A stretch of 7,231 nt of DNA, from the NCBI GenBank assembly GCA_031279735.1, contig JAITHX010000137.1, positions 1 to 7,231 of the forward strand, given 5' to 3'. This DNA comes from Prevotellaceae bacterium. Its GTDB lineage: Bacteria > Bacteroidota > Bacteroidia > Bacteroidales > UBA932. The notes below the pieces were generated by a model. The model saw only the letters and a program-made list of their open reading frames with translations. It did not search any database and was not told where the DNA came from. The position numbers were made by a program, and so were the translations under genes. Positions 7,031 through 7,231 of this stretch are shown here, in pieces (positions within the stretch are counted from its first letter, which is position 1; each line of letters starts with the position of its first letter).

Positions 7031-7104
7031 CCTGACGGAAAGTCGGACGGTTCATTTCTCCCCGCGTCCGTCAGGCAATTCATAATTCATAATTTATAAT
7101 TCAT
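7031..7104. repeat. Second copy of the inverted-repeat core plus AATTCAT heptamers
   Basis: CCTGACGGA (7031-7039) and TCCGTCAGG (7067-7075) form a 9-bp perfect inverted repeat around a 27-nt loop. Compared with the left copies at 49-95 and 134-180, the core is two bases shorter and differs at three positions, but keeps AGTCGGAC and the TTCTCCC-type loop motif. It is in the same orientation as the left copies. Four heptamers follow at 7077-7104 (AATTCAT, AATTCAT, AATTTAT, AATTCAT). With AATTACG words on one side and AATTCAT words on the other, the heptamers extend the palindromic symmetry of the core. Confidence 0.9.
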
Positions 7105-7156
7105 AATTAAAAATGGTTCTACTGGGAATTGTGTGGAAAAAGGTTGCGTGTTTTTT

Positions 7157-7176
7157 CACCGCGTTGCGGTGTTTTT
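7157..7176 (+). terminator. Short plus-strand terminator-like hairpin
   Basis: CACCGC (7157-7162), a GTT loop and GCGGTG (7166-7171) are followed by TTTTT (7172-7176). The 6-bp stem and U-tract fit a weak intrinsic terminator on the plus strand. No plus-strand gene is visible upstream of it, so it may instead be part of the surrounding repeat. An outer TTGCGT/ACGCAA pair (7144-7149 with 7180-7185) adds to the symmetry. Confidence 0.35.
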
Positions 7177-7180
7177 GTAA

Positions 7181-7231
7181 CGCAAGGGGCGCAGAGGCTT
7201 CGCAAAGGGCGCAAGGGCTTCGCGTCCTTTG
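7181..7231. repeat. GC-rich degenerate tandem repeat, cut by the window edge
   Basis: Two imperfect 20-bp units starting GGGCGCA and containing GGCTTCGC lie at 7187-7206 and 7207-7226, preceded by a CGCAAGGG-type fragment at 7181. The words CGCAAAGG and CGCAAGGG resemble low-complexity intergenic repeats common in Bacteroidales. No gene is recognisable between 7105 and 7231. Confidence 0.6.

Overview
The window looks like a chromosomal segment of a Bacteroidota organism, most likely order Bacteroidales. The evidence is an adjacent SusC/SusD outer-membrane pair with family-typical signatures, starts with no Shine-Dalgarno sequence, a TAnnTTTG-type promoter box, and fairly GC-rich genes separated by AT-rich, repeat-dense intergenic DNA. 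I cannot name a genus from the sequence alone.

All four genes I can support lie on the minus strand and read right to left as one tight operon: a SusC/RagA TonB-dependent transporter (6486-3205), a SusD-like surface lipoprotein (3177-1657), a lipoprotein with an Ig-like DUF5011/DUF5012-type domain (1639-914), and a small lipoprotein resembling the PF12888 lipid-binding putative hydrolase family (910-224). Gaps are 27, 17 and 3 bp. Together they form the outer-membrane capture and import part of a nutrient-uptake locus. No enzyme, regulator or sensor gene is in the window, so the substrate cannot be told.

The most interesting content is non-coding. The susC leader (6487 to about 6767) contains, in transcription order, a TAACTTTG -7-like box, a small two-part hairpin, an uninterrupted (GA)28 tract in the RNA sense, and a strong intrinsic-terminator hairpin ending 33 bp before the susC ATG. 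This suggests conditional read-through into the operon. Upstream of the promoter-like box is a 246-bp array built from a few short words (23 copies of AATTACG plus three spacer words), ending at an inverted-repeat core element. The same core occurs downstream of the operon at 1-186, there inside a perfect 85-bp tandem duplication, so the operon is bracketed by one repeat family in the same orientation.

Inside susC, the signal-peptide n-region appears to be interrupted by an in-frame GC-rich insert of about 93 bp made of three consecutive hairpins. Removing it leaves an ordinary Bacteroidales SusC signal peptide. The right end (7105-7231) holds a short plus-strand terminator-like hairpin and the start of a GC-rich degenerate repeat, with no recognisable gene.
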